64,000 nt of DNA from Chloropicon primus. Its lineage: Eukaryota > Chlorophyta > Chloropicophyceae > Chloropicales > Chloropicaceae. Under the pieces are notes generated by a model. That model was given only the letters and a program-made list of their open reading frames with translations. It was not told the origin of the DNA and made no database searches. Positions 33,060-42,180 of the stretch are shown one piece after another (positions within the stretch are counted from its first letter, which is position 1; each line of letters begins with the position of its first letter). The stretch spans positions 496,001-560,000 of the forward strand of contig CP060768.1 in assembly GCA_023205875.1 (NCBI GenBank). Reading direction: 5' to 3'. Made by a program: the position numbers and the translations under genes.

Positions 33060-33231
33060 CCTTCTCGCTTCTGGTAGTTGAAACCGCTCAAACGCTCCAG
33101 AAAAATGGAGCGAAAACAATGGGGCTGGGGCGGATGAATCGGGGAGAGGGGAGACAAGATAGAGAGATGGTCGATGAGCATGAACGGATGGAGGGTGGAT
33201 GGAAAAGTATTCAACACACGGACGAAACCGA

Positions 33232-34510
33232 TTAGAGGGATCCACCTTCTCCTTGGACTTGGACTTGGACTTGGAGGTTGGCTTGTCCCGCGGGGTCCGG
33301 TACCGGGGTATCTGCTTCGGCTTCGGCCAGTGGCGGTGGTGCGTCTTCGGGCCTCTCAGGTTGAGCCTGGACTTGTTCGTAGGTCTGCTGCAAGAAAGCA
33401 GACCTTGCGCTGACTTGGCTCTGTGCAGCTTCGAGCTGCTCGGAATCCACGAGCGCCAAGAAGGACTCCAAGGACTTCTTTGAAGCGGCCAGAGACTTCA
33501 AGGAAAAATCCGTGAACTCTATGGACTGCTTCCCCGACGGCGGAATCAAAGTGTCAAAGTACGCGTCGTAATCCACTTGGGAGAGGTAATCCGCTGCATC
33601 CCTGGCGTGCTCCCGCATCTTTTCTGCAGCTTTTGGGTCCGCCTCTAGCTTGGCCACCTGCAGCATCGCGGTCTTCAAGTTTTGCTTCCCTTCGAGAATG
33701 GCCTTCACCTTGGACTGCACCGCCGGCCACTCCGCGTACGTGACGAGGTCCTCGATCCTGGCGTACTCCTGCTTGGACTCCAAGATAGGCACCAGGTAAG
33801 CAAAGGTGGGTTGAGTCGGACTACTGAGATCGAGCTTGTCCGTGGGGATCAGAGCAAGAAGGCCAGCAAGGATCGCGCCGCCCACGCCCAGGAGAAGCCG
33901 CTTCGTGACCTTGCCCTTGTCCTCCTCGCTCACGCCTGTCTGGTAGCTTGACTCCGAGACCCCGTCCTTCGCCATGAACTCCTCTCCCGATCGAACCAGC
34001 TTGGCAAAATCAGAGTCCGTTTCTGGTGCCGCCAAGGCCAATCACGAGAGGTGCAGAAGACAGGAGAAGAGAAATGCGACGACGAGTCAGCACGCGAGGG
34101 TCGATCTCTGAAGCTCCGCACGCTTCAGCCTTACCTCCTAACCAGGTATCACTCGTTGGGTACAAAAAGTTCTCTCGGGTGAAAGTGGATGACCCATCGA
34201 TTTTGACGTCGGGTCTGTTCGGCTTGGCATCCCTTCCACTGGTGCTCGCCGCCGCGATCTCGGCCTCAGCTTCCTTCATATCCGCCAACTGCTTCCTGAG
34301 CTCCGCAGCTTCCTTCTCGGCTTCCTTCAACCGCTCCAGCATCTCTTCACTCAACACCTCAGCAGCAGGTTCATCATCCGGATTCCCTCCGCCACCTCCG
34401 TCCGCCCGGCCCCGCACGAGCGATCTCGCCCTCCGCGATGACGCCTTGAGACCCACCACCTTCCTCCCCCCCGCGCCCTTCCAGCGCCACGCCATCACCA
34501 TCATCACCAT
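33232..34510 (-). CDS. two-exon membrane protein, unknown, possibly plastid
   Basis: Exons 34510-34135 and 34022-33232 give 388 aa. The 112-nt intron has donor GTAAGG, acceptor ggcaccag, phase 1, and reads DTWLG-ETDSDF across the join. I do not recognise it. The leader is basic and Trp/Arg-rich, with a coiled-coil stretch (LKEAEKEAAELRKQLADM). One membrane helix is likely (LLLGVGGAILAGLLALI), followed by a helical region (ILESKQEYARIEDLVTYAEW ... VKAILEGKQNLKTAMLQVAK ... YLSQVDYDAYFDTLI) that recalls four-helix PsbQ-type lumenal proteins. A plastid role is a guess. The C-terminus is Gln/Val repeats coded by an ACTTGG run. Confidence 0.55.
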
Positions 34511-34574
34511 CGAGTAGTGCAGCAGGAGCAAACTCAATCCTCTCCTCCAGCGCGCGATCTCAGTCGAGCGACAC

Positions 34575-34605
34575 GCCGTTCGAAAGCTCGTGAGACGTAC
34601 TTTCG
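34575..34605 (-). repeat. promoter element, copy 7
   Basis: On the minus strand: CGAAAGTACGTCTCACGAGC, then TTTCGAACGGC. It is identical to copy 5 over the first 15 bases and shows the inverted ends CGAAAG/CTTTCG. Confidence 0.8.
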
Positions 34606-34827
34606 ACGAGTCCCTTCCCCTCCCAAAGTAAACCTCTTCCCACACAAGTCACCCCGCGGCGGTGGCGGCGGAAGCAGGTACGGAAGAGGCTACGGCTACG
34701 GAGGCGGCTACGGCAGACGCGCCCAATCAATCAATCCGTCCAACCATCCATCCTCAAGTTTGTTCGTGTCCGCCCCAGAAAGTCTCACCAAATCCTCCTC
34801 AGAGCACCGATTCTTTCCAGCGACGGC

Positions 34828-34856
34828 TTGTTCGAAAGCTCGCGAGACGATGCTTC
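34828..34856 (-). repeat. promoter element, copy 8
   Basis: On the minus strand: GGAAGCATCGTCTCGCGAGC, then TTTCGAAC. Confidence 0.75.
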
Positions 34857-35078
34857 CGCCTAGGTTGCTATCCCTCCCCCAATCTCCTCGTTCACGCCGC
34901 ACAAGCCGAACGCGCTCCTCGGTTGCAGTTTGTGGTCAGCAGCAGCAGAGAAGAGTTTCATTGAAGGGGCATTGATCCCAGGGACAAGGCAAAGGTCCAG
35001 GAGAAGGTGGAGGAGGACGCAAAAGGTTGGAGCTGGAGGGCGAGGAGGGAGGAAAGGCGGGGTTGTGAGGAAGCAGGA

Positions 35079-35108
35079 CGAATACTTGTCTCACGACCTT
35101 TCGATTGG
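35079..35108 (+). repeat. promoter element, copy 9
   Basis: It reads CGAATACTTGTCTCACGACC, then TTTCGATTGG. Confidence 0.75.
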
Positions 35109-35354
35109 CGGTCTCAATCCTGCAAAGGTGTCGGGATTTGGCTTGGTGTGGAGCATAAACCGACCAGGCTAGGGAAGGGGCATATTTTGTCAACTGCATT
35201 GGTAGGATGACCAGGCTAGGGAGGAGGGAAGGGAGACGGAGGTAGGGAGCGAGAGAGAGGGAGGGGGCTGGGTTGAAATGTAACGTGACTCAACCAGTGC
35301 TCCGCAGCCCGCAGAAACGAAGGGAAGAACAAACGCCAGCTGCGAAACATCACA

Positions 35355-35452
35355 TCATCAACATCAACATCAACATCAACATCAACATCAACATCAACAT
35401 CAACATCAACATCAACATCAACAGCAGCATCAACATCAACAGCAGCAGCAGC
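35355..35452 (+). repeat. (ATCAAC)n hexanucleotide repeat
   Basis: About fifteen copies of ATCAAC with occasional AGCAGC changes near the 3' end. It lies in the presumed 5' UTR of the next gene, about 45 bp before its ATG. Confidence 0.95.
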
Positions 35453-35493
35453 AAGGAAAAGCAGAAGGAGCAGCGAACAAGAAGACGCAAGGT

Positions 35494-37761
35494 ATGGGGT
35501 GGGCGGGCAAGTTCAGAAGGATCTTCGAGAAGGTGAAGAAGGTCGTGAGGAACGAGAGCTTCCACATGCTCGTTCTCTCGCGGCTGGACACGAATTTCTC
35601 GGACGTCCTCCTCGTAAGCCTGACTATGCTCCTTGTGAGTTCGATGGAGAGCATAGGAAGGGTCCCCTTTCTCTGCATACTCGTTGCTGGCCTGCTCGTC
35701 CTCGCCAGCAGGCTGGAGAAGAGGAAACTCGATGGGGAGAGGGAGCTGAAGAGGAGGCTTGAGATGGAGAGATCCTTCAACACTTTAGAGACGCCCAAGG
35801 AGTCAGCGTTCTGGCTCAACAAGTTCGTCGGAACGTACTGGAACGACGCCATCGAGCCCCTCTTGGCGGACGTGTTCTACAAGACGTTGAACAAAATGAT
35901 TGAGAAGGGCAAGCCCTCGTTCATCAAGTCGATCATCATCGATTCCTTCACCCTTGGGACGAACCAGCCTCGGGTGGACAACTTTCGGATTTTGGGCAAC
36001 AGCGACAGGAACAAGGACGTCAAGAGCTTGGAGTTCGACGTCTTCTTCACCGCGGACGATTTCCGGTGGGTGCTGCGGGCGGTGGGCTCTGACGAGATCC
36101 CGATCATCAGGGGGAAGAACTTCACGTTCAGCATTGTTTCCCTCGAGATCAGGTTGCGAGTGAGAATGTACCTGTTCAACTCCTCGAACATCGGGCTGTT
36201 GTCCCTGGTACAGAAGCCGGACATCTACACCTTCCACGCCAACTTATTCGGGATCTCCCAGAGGGCGATCCCCTTCTTCGACATCAGAAAGTTTCTCGAG
36301 TCTGTCATCTCCCAAGCGCTGGTGGAGCCCAAGAGAGTTCCCGTGTCCTTGAGCTTCAAGAAGGTGCCTGAGGTGGGAGACAGCAAGATATTCTTTGATA
36401 TCGTCGATTGCAGCGGGATCAAGATCATCGACAGGTCGGTGACGCGCAAGCTCCAGCTCAAGGTGAGCATCGGGCCGTACAAGCGGAAGGGCAAGGTTGT
36501 GGAGGGAGAAAACCCTGTCTTCAACGACAGGTTCGAGGCGACCTTCAACAACAAGAAGCTCAAAATCAAGATCAAGCTCTTGGATGTCACCGACAACGCA
36601 GGCAGCACGGACGCGTGGGAGTGCATCGGGGAGAAGACGATCGAGATGATGTGCTCGCAGAAGGACACCACGACTTTCTGGCTCAAGGATCCCGCGGGAC
36701 TGCCCCTGTGTCGGACGCTTCAAATGGAGGACAAGTCCTGGAAGGTGGACTGCCCCCTCGAGTCGGGCAAGAGCGTGACGTCCGAGAGCGGGGACTTTGG
36801 TCACATCAGTTTGATCCTCTATCCGGTGGTCTGGAAATACTTTGAGGGGGATGACTACGTTCAGGATACAAGATCCAGGTCTCGATCCGTGCCTTATTCC
36901 TACGCTCTCAGAGTAAGCAGGGCAAGGAACTTGATGGCAAAGGACTCCAATGGTCTGAGCGATCCTTATTTCAAGGTCAAGTACGGGGCGTTTACCGCGA
37001 GATCGGCGACCGTGTTCAGGAACTTGAACCCAGTCTGGTCGGAAACCTTTGTGTTCGAGCGCAACCCGACCGTCGACACGATCAAGATCAAGATCTGGGA
37101 CAAGGACAAGATCCAGGACGAGTCCCTGGGGCAGGTCGACATTCCTGTTCGGCTCGTGCACCAGGGGGCGATGAAGTTTTCCGAGTGGAGGGAGCTGAAG
37201 GGTGCGGACTCTGGGGAAATTCACTACGAGCTCTCCTTGAGGAAAGGCTTGCCGACTGCTGTTAGAAATAGGGGGATCACAGTCAACGACGAGATCGACA
37301 GGTTGTACGTTATGGTGCACAGGGCAAGGCACCTCAAAGGCGTGGATCGGGGGAAGACGAGTGACCCGTACTGCACCGTGGAGTTCAACGGCACCGTGAG
37401 AAAGAGCAAGGTGATCAAGAAGAGCACGGACCCTGTTTGGGACTTCAGCTCGAATTTTGAGATCGGTTTGGGTTCCAAGTCCACCCAAGGGAGCGGGGAA
37501 ATATATATATCCATCTACGATTGGAACATGGTCCTTTCTCGCAAGCTGCTTGGATTCGTGTCCATCAATGTTAACGACGTTCACCGTGGAATGGAAGAAA
37601 AGTGGCACCAGCTCAAGGACGCGGTTTCAGGGGAAGTCCTTCTGACGGTGCGGAAGCATTGCAAGTCGCAAGCGGCAGCGCAAGCGGCGGCCCAAGCGGC
37701 TGTCCATAGCTCGTCCCCGGCTTCCGTGGACTGGAGCGACATCAAGCGAGCCTTGTTCTGA
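35494..37761 (+). CDS. extended-synaptotagmin/tricalbin-like protein (SMP + C2)
   Basis: An intronless 755-aa protein. Two adjacent hydrophobic stretches (VLLVSLTMLLVSS, VPFLCILVAGLLVLAS; about 37-72) form an ER hairpin anchor. Residues about 103-285 match the SMP lipid-transfer domain (ESAFWLNKFVGTYWNDAIEP, FIKSIIIDSFTLGTNQPRV). C2-like domains follow. The first (from about 305) is degenerate. The second has Ca2+-ligand patterns (KDSNGLSDPYFKV, WDKDKIQDE), and the third has DRGKTSDPYCTVEFNG. The family tethers ER to plasma membrane and moves lipids at contact sites. The tail is Ala/Gln-rich. Confidence 0.88.
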   Translation: MGWAGKFRRIFEKVKKVVRNESFHMLVLSRLDTNFSDVLLVSLTMLLVSSMESIGRVPFLCILVAGLLVLASRLEKRKLDGERELKRRLEMERSFNTLETPKESAFWLNKFVGTYWNDAIEPLLADVFYKTLNKMIEKGKPSFIKSIIIDSFTLGTNQPRVDNFRILGNSDRNKDVKSLEFDVFFTADDFRWVLRAVGSDEIPIIRGKNFTFSIVSLEIRLRVRMYLFNSSNIGLLSLVQKPDIYTFHANLFGISQRAIPFFDIRKFLESVISQALVEPKRVPVSLSFKKVPEVGDSKIFFDIVDCSGIKIIDRSVTRKLQLKVSIGPYKRKGKVVEGENPVFNDRFEATFNNKKLKIKIKLLDVTDNAGSTDAWECIGEKTIEMMCSQKDTTTFWLKDPAGLPLCRTLQMEDKSWKVDCPLESGKSVTSESGDFGHISLILYPVVWKYFEGDDYVQDTRSRSRSVPYSYALRVSRARNLMAKDSNGLSDPYFKVKYGAFTARSATVFRNLNPVWSETFVFERNPTVDTIKIKIWDKDKIQDESLGQVDIPVRLVHQGAMKFSEWRELKGADSGEIHYELSLRKGLPTAVRNRGITVNDEIDRLYVMVHRARHLKGVDRGKTSDPYCTVEFNGTVRKSKVIKKSTDPVWDFSSNFEIGLGSKSTQGSGEIYISIYDWNMVLSRKLLGFVSINVNDVHRGMEEKWHQLKDAVSGEVLLTVRKHCKSQAAAQAAAQAAVHSSSPASVDWSDIKRALF

Positions 37762-37905
37762 TAAAACGTTTTGATCCTTCAAGAAATTAGTAATAAGTAT
37801 AGGTACAAGTTCATACATTCTTTTAATCCCTTCCTATGTTTTACCTACTGTACAAAAGTGAGTACTCCTCTCGGGAGGCCGCAACAACAAAAGACGTTGC
37901 TGAGG
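37762..37905. other. convergent 3' spacer
   Basis: 144 bp of AT-rich sequence between two convergent stops. No gene. Confidence 0.6.
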
Positions 37906-39159
37906 TCATACTTCGAGCCTGTTGCTCACGGCTTTTGCGAGGCTCGGGTCTTTCTCTGACAGGGGGATCAACGTCAGAGCCTCGTCTCCGTTCTCCAAGT
38001 TTGCTTTTCCGGCATCCTTGTCCTCCTCCTTGCTGGCCCACCACCGCGGGTTCCAGTATTTGTCCTTGTCGACCTCAGAGATCACCCTGTGCTCGTTGAG
38101 TTTGTCGATCCTCTCGATCAGGGAGGCGTCCGCCCCGGACACCGTCTCGATGATGGATTTGGCCTTTGTGAGAGCGGCCTTGCTGCGCGTGCCGTCTCCG
38201 GTGAGAACGTAGCACAGCCCGAGAAGGTACCACACTTCGGTGTCCTCCTCGTCCTCGCTCACCAAATCCTTGAGGATGTTGATGGCCACGTCGTACTTGC
38301 TGAGCTCCACCAAAAGCCTAGCGGTGACCGCTCGGAAGTCGTAAGAAGCCGTTCCCACCTTGGCGCACAAGTCCAGGGTTCTCTGAACCAAGGAAAGCGC
38401 CTCTCCCTTCCTGTGCTGGCTCAGCCGAAGGTCAGCCAAGGCCTGGACGGCCTCGGGGTTGTTCGGGTCGTACAGAAGGGCCTGGTCTATTGTCTCCTCG
38501 CACAGGAGCTCTGCCTTCTCTTCGTGAAAGCAGTCCACCAAGTAGACCTTGGCTATGCTCGTGAGGACGCTGGACATTTTCAGCTGCAGAGCCTCCCGTC
38601 GACTCGCTGCCTCCTTCGCAAGCTTCCCTGCCTCGGTGCTTCCCACTTTCAGGGACTGGTATTGCGACACCAGCACGTCGTATCCCTTCTTGAACGCGTC
38701 TATCGCTTCCCTACCATGCTCCAGCTGCCCCAGCAGCACGTACTTGACTTCGTTTTCCTTGGGATTAATCTGAATCGACCGAAGGACAAGCTCCTTCGCT
38801 CCCAAGTAGTCCCCCGTCTCCAGCAACACCTCAGCTGCGAGGTCAAGGGCACCCGTGCACTCCGGTTGAGACTCTAGCAGGCCTATGAGGAGCTTCAGGG
38901 CCTTCTCGCTGTCGCCGTAGTCCGCCAGCTTCCTTGCCTTGGCCAAGACCCTTTCCGTCTCCTTCCGCTTCTTGCGCTCCTGGGCACCCGGAGTGTCGTA
39001 CTGGCCTGCCTTCGCCGAGGACGAGAGCCATTCTATGACCGTCTCCAGGAAGAACACGACCCGTTGCAGGACCCAAGACAGGAAGGCCGCAACCTTGTTG
39101 GACACCCTCGAGGTAGTAGACGAGGGCGTCTCCGTCCCGAAGCCATCGTCTCCTCCCAT
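37906..39159 (-). CDS. TPR protein, ACL4-like (RPL4 assembly chaperone family)
   Basis: An intronless 417-aa protein from ATG 39159. After a hydrophobic N-terminal stretch (FLSWVLQRVVFFLETVIEWL), TPR helices follow: ARKLADYGDSEKALKLLIGL, LETGDYLGAKELVLRSIQIN, the signature KYVLLGQLEHGREAIDAFKKG, then SIAKVYLVDCFHEEKAELLCE, LLYDPNNPEAVQALADLRLS and WYLLGLCYVLTGD. The 'LGQL-GREA' and 'YDPNNPEA-QALA-LRLS' blocks fit the Acl4/TPR family that escorts newly made ribosomal protein uL4 to the nucleus. The N-terminal hydrophobic segment is unusual for a soluble chaperone. The acidic C-terminus fits uL4 binding. Confidence 0.72.
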   Translation of the reverse strand: MGGDDGFGTETPSSTTSRVSNKVAAFLSWVLQRVVFFLETVIEWLSSSAKAGQYDTPGAQERKKRKETERVLAKARKLADYGDSEKALKLLIGLLESQPECTGALDLAAEVLLETGDYLGAKELVLRSIQINPKENEVKYVLLGQLEHGREAIDAFKKGYDVLVSQYQSLKVGSTEAGKLAKEAASRREALQLKMSSVLTSIAKVYLVDCFHEEKAELLCEETIDQALLYDPNNPEAVQALADLRLSQHRKGEALSLVQRTLDLCAKVGTASYDFRAVTARLLVELSKYDVAINILKDLVSEDEEDTEVWYLLGLCYVLTGDGTRSKAALTKAKSIIETVSGADASLIERIDKLNEHRVISEVDKDKYWNPRWWASKEEDKDAGKANLENGDEALTLIPLSEKDPSLAKAVSNRLEV

Positions 39160-40106
39160 AGTGGTGTGCCTACTACTCTTCGCCCGTGCCTAACCTTTGG
39201 CTCGGTCCAACTTCCTTAGGTATGTTCCATAACGACAAACCACAAGGAACCTTGTGTCTTTTGACAAAATGCGAATGCACCCGCAGGTCAATTCACAACG
39301 TTGTATCCTTTCCTCTATCTATTCCAACGAGTTGACCAAAGGTTTCACCTCAGGTCGTCGTCGCCCTCGCAGTGCGTCGGTCGTCGTCGCTGCGGGTGAC
39401 GGATGGGATGCCAGTGTCTCGTTCCTCTGTGTTGGTGTCACAACGGAAACCCCGGCGTCTTGGTCCTCTCTCCTTCTCGTGTGTTCTCTCAGTCCGTCTC
39501 TTCTCTTCACTAATGCCATCTTACCTTGGCTTCCCTTATCGTATCTGGTTACAAGAATTGTAAAGGGACGGGTTCATCAACGATTGAATTGGAAGGACAA
39601 GAGGAGGGGAAAGGAACAAGGACGCGGGGAGGGGAATGGCAAACGGCTAATGGAAGCAAGAGGTTTCGACAATCCACGCCTCGCGCGCTCTGCTCTTCGA
39701 ACGTCTCCTCCTCCCGCCCCCACCCCACGGAAGGAAGGAGGCACAGACCGTTTCGAGCAACGCCCCTTCCTCGAACGTGGAAGAGAGAGAGCGTTCGCAT
39801 TGGAGGGGAGAGCGTTGGAGGGGAAGACAAACGGCTCGATCTAAGAGTTTGCCGATCCAATGCCGTGGATTGTTGTCACAACTCGGCCGTTTCGTTTCGA
39901 GCAGCGGCTCGAGGACCGGGGGGATGCAGGCAGCCCAAGGACAGCCTTGTCCTGGACAGGGAGAGGGTGTCATGGGGACGGAAAGGTGCTCTGGAAGGAA
40001 AGGACAGCGAAGAACGGGTGGATGGTACGGGGCCGAGTGGAACGCGAAAACAAAAACCCAAAAATGTCAGAAAAAAGATTACAGGAAGGAAAGGAAAAAC
40101 AAGTGT
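39160..40106. other. 0.95-kb spacer, no gene supported
   Basis: It is upstream of ACL4 and downstream of the next minus gene. Several overlapping open frames (39254-39844 +, 39526-40125 +, 39319-39519 -) are Arg/Ser-rich and lack any family signal. Bases 39640-39800 are GC-rich with several ttcgaacg/ttcgagca motifs that recall, but do not match, the promoter element. Confidence 0.5.
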
Positions 40107-40908
40107 TCACGCGTGTGCGAGGTAGCAGATCGCCAACGCTTCCAAGATGAACACATTGCGGAACCCCGAGAGGTCTGCTTTGACTTCGGCACACTTTTTG
40201 CCGTTGAGGACGAGGTAGGCCAGGCACAACACGGTCTGAGCAGACAAGATCTTCAGAAGCGTCAAGTCCGCCGCGTGAACGGCGTAGATTTTCAACACAC
40301 TCATCATGCAGTGATCTGGTTAATCAGGAGACGAGGGCACGGAGCGGCGTCGGGTCAGAAACGAGGTCGCACGCGAAGCGATCAGACCGCAGCGGTCCCC
40401 CTCAAGACGAAAACATCCACGCCCACGGCAGGACATTAACTTACTGAGTCCCCAGACGCCCCAAAAGAAAGGCCTCACTTTGACGGACGTCATGTTCATC
40501 GCTTTCCTCATGTCCTTCTCGCTGCCAGGGCCGAGGGAGCGCGCGCGAAACGAAACGAATCAAACAACATCGCAGTATTGTCAGCCCGAGCTCTCGAAAC
40601 ATCCGAACACACACACACACACATCTAATCTTCGGAGGGATGACGACGACGGTGCCGGTATCGAGGACGGAACTCGCGTCGATGTGCGTTCACCTCCATT
40701 CCCTTGCCCGCCCCCAACCCCTCGGCTTCTCCTCGGTCGTCGTGGTGCCCACTCACACGAGTGGGTTCCTCATCTCATCCTTCACTACTCACCCCGGTAG
40801 GATGTTGGTGCGATAAGAAACGATGTCCCTTCCGGCGGGCAAGAAAATGAATCCAGCGGTAGCGTAGACCACGCAGGCGGCCACTCTGGTCAACATCTCC
40901 GCATCCAT
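40107..40908 (-). CDS. small multi-pass membrane protein, three exons, unknown
   Basis: Exons 40908-40793, 40521-40445 and 40315-40107 give 133 aa. The introns are 271 nt (donor GTGAGT, acceptor ctggcag) and 129 nt (donor GTAAGT, acceptor ttaaccag), and the phases (2, then 1) fit exactly. I do not recognise it. Hydrophobic segments are ACVVYATAGFIFLPAG, a Trp-rich PFFWGVWGLNHCMMSVLKIY, ILSAQTVLCLAYLVLNG and VFILEALAICYLAHA, so three or four membrane helices are likely. No signal or retention motif is clear. E2F-like sites lie 40-70 bp upstream of the start. The splice fit makes the model credible although no exon is long. Confidence 0.7.
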
Positions 40909-41519
40909 CGTGGCGCGTGCTCAACTCTCTCTCTCTCTCTCTCTTCTTTCGGCGCGAAAGTCTTCGATTTTGGCGGGAACTGACTGGTGAGCTTGGAGGA
41001 GGAAGGGAAAGAGATGGTGGAAGAGGAGAGTGTGCGTGTGTGGGGTGGGTGGGGCAGGGCTTGGCCTCTATCTCCATCCTCCTTCTTCATCGTCTCCTCC
41101 CCCCCGTCCCTCCTCATTCCTCACGGGTTTGGGTTCAGTTGGAGGCGAAGGACAAGCCTGGAACACCTTGAAAGGAAACAAAGGATGATGAGACAGACAG
41201 AGAGACAGAGGAGTGGGCCCCGTTGCCTTGCCTCCTCCCCCGTCTCTCCTCATTCCTCATGCATCGTGGTTCGGGTTCAGTTGGAGGCGAAGGACAAGCC
41301 TGGAACACCTTGAAAGGAAACAAAGGATAATGAGACAGACAGAGAGACAGAGAGAGAATGAAGATGACAGCAAGATAATGTAGAAGCAAAGGGTGAGACA
41401 GAGGGGTGTACCCCATTGCCTTTGTTCCCTCCTCCTCGTCCCCGTCCTCCTCATCCTTTCCTCCTCGTTCCTCCCTGGTCGGCGTCCCTATGTTGGTGTA
41501 ATCCAAGAGAAGAGCAACG
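40909..41519. promoter_or_regulatory. divergent spacer with E2F-like sites and a ~110-bp direct repeat
   Basis: E2F-like motifs are CGGCGCGAAAG (40950-40960) and TTTTGGCGGGAAC (40968-40980). They lie just upstream of the minus gene. The direct repeat (41103-41212 and 41237-41355) lies nearer NDUFA2. Confidence 0.55.
41103..41355. repeat. ~110-bp direct repeat, two copies
   Basis: Copies at about 41103-41212 and 41237-41355 share ctcctcattcctca, a long block from ttcagttggaggcg to aaaggaaacaaagg, and agacagacagagagacagag, with few differences. Offset is 142 bp. Confidence 0.9.
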
Positions 41520-41805
41520 ATGGCGTCGGCGTGGAGGGGACTCGTGACGAAGAACTTGAGGGAGATACGGTTCCACTTGTGTCAGAACTCAAAAGGGAGC
41601 GAGGGACTCAGGTAAGACACGACGCACGACGCACAAAGGAACAAAACCACTGCGCAAACCAACCACGAAAACGAACGAATGAACAACACACAGAACAGGA
41701 GGCAAGGAAGGCGGGCGTGTTTGGAATGGAAAGGAATGGAAAGGAAAGGAAAGGAATGGGATGGAGTGGAGTGGTGATTGATCTGACGGGTGGTTTGGTT
41801 TTTTT

Positions 41806-41840
<35 letters not shown>

Positions 41841-42074
41841 CTTTTGGGACCGAAAACAAAACCAAAAAAAAAAAGGGAATTCGTGAAGAAGAACTACAAG
41901 GACCTGAAAACGAAGAACCCTTCCTTTCCCTTTTTGGTGAGGGAATGTGAGGGAGCGGAGGCCAAGGTGTGGGCCAGGTACGATAAGGGCGTGGAGAAGA
42001 ACGTCTCTGTGGAGGGACTCACCGCAAAAAGCGTCGAGGAACAACTGCAAACGCTTGTCACTCAAAAGGCTTGA
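41520..42074 (+). CDS. NDUFA2: NADH dehydrogenase (complex I) subunit NDUFA2/B8
   Basis: Exons 41520-41611 and 41876-42074 give 96 aa, the size of the family (human 99). The 264-nt intron has donor GTAAGA and phase 2, holds a (TG)n microsatellite, and ends in an A-rich acceptor (aaaaaaaaag) with no pyrimidines beside the AG. The start MASAWRGLVTKNLREIRFHL matches the LREIRIHLCQ core; exon 2 gives KKNYKDLKTKNPSFPFLVRE, then KVWARYDKGVEKNVSV, as in the thioredoxin-fold B8 subunit of the matrix arm of mitochondrial complex I. The two conserved Cys pattern is reduced: one Cys follows HL, another lies in RECEG. Confidence 0.92.
41807..41838. repeat. (TG)n microsatellite in the NDUFA2 intron
   Basis: About fifteen TG dinucleotides, followed by a T-rich stretch, 35 bp before the exon. 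Confidence 0.9.
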
Positions 42075-42180
42075 GGCGTGGTGACCTGGACGAGACGAGG
42101 GAGAACGAACGACCGAATAGAGAAGGAATAGATGTTTAATTTACATTAAAACACAGCAAGCAACAGCGAAGTCGTGCCCC

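Larger units (their letters stand above)
34511..35493. promoter_or_regulatory. divergent spacer with three promoter-element copies
   Basis: No gene is supported. Three element copies lie about 250 bp apart (34575, 34828, 35079), two on the minus strand and one on the plus strand. Bases 35355-35450 are an ATCAAC hexanucleotide repeat just upstream of the synaptotagmin-like gene. Confidence 0.6.
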
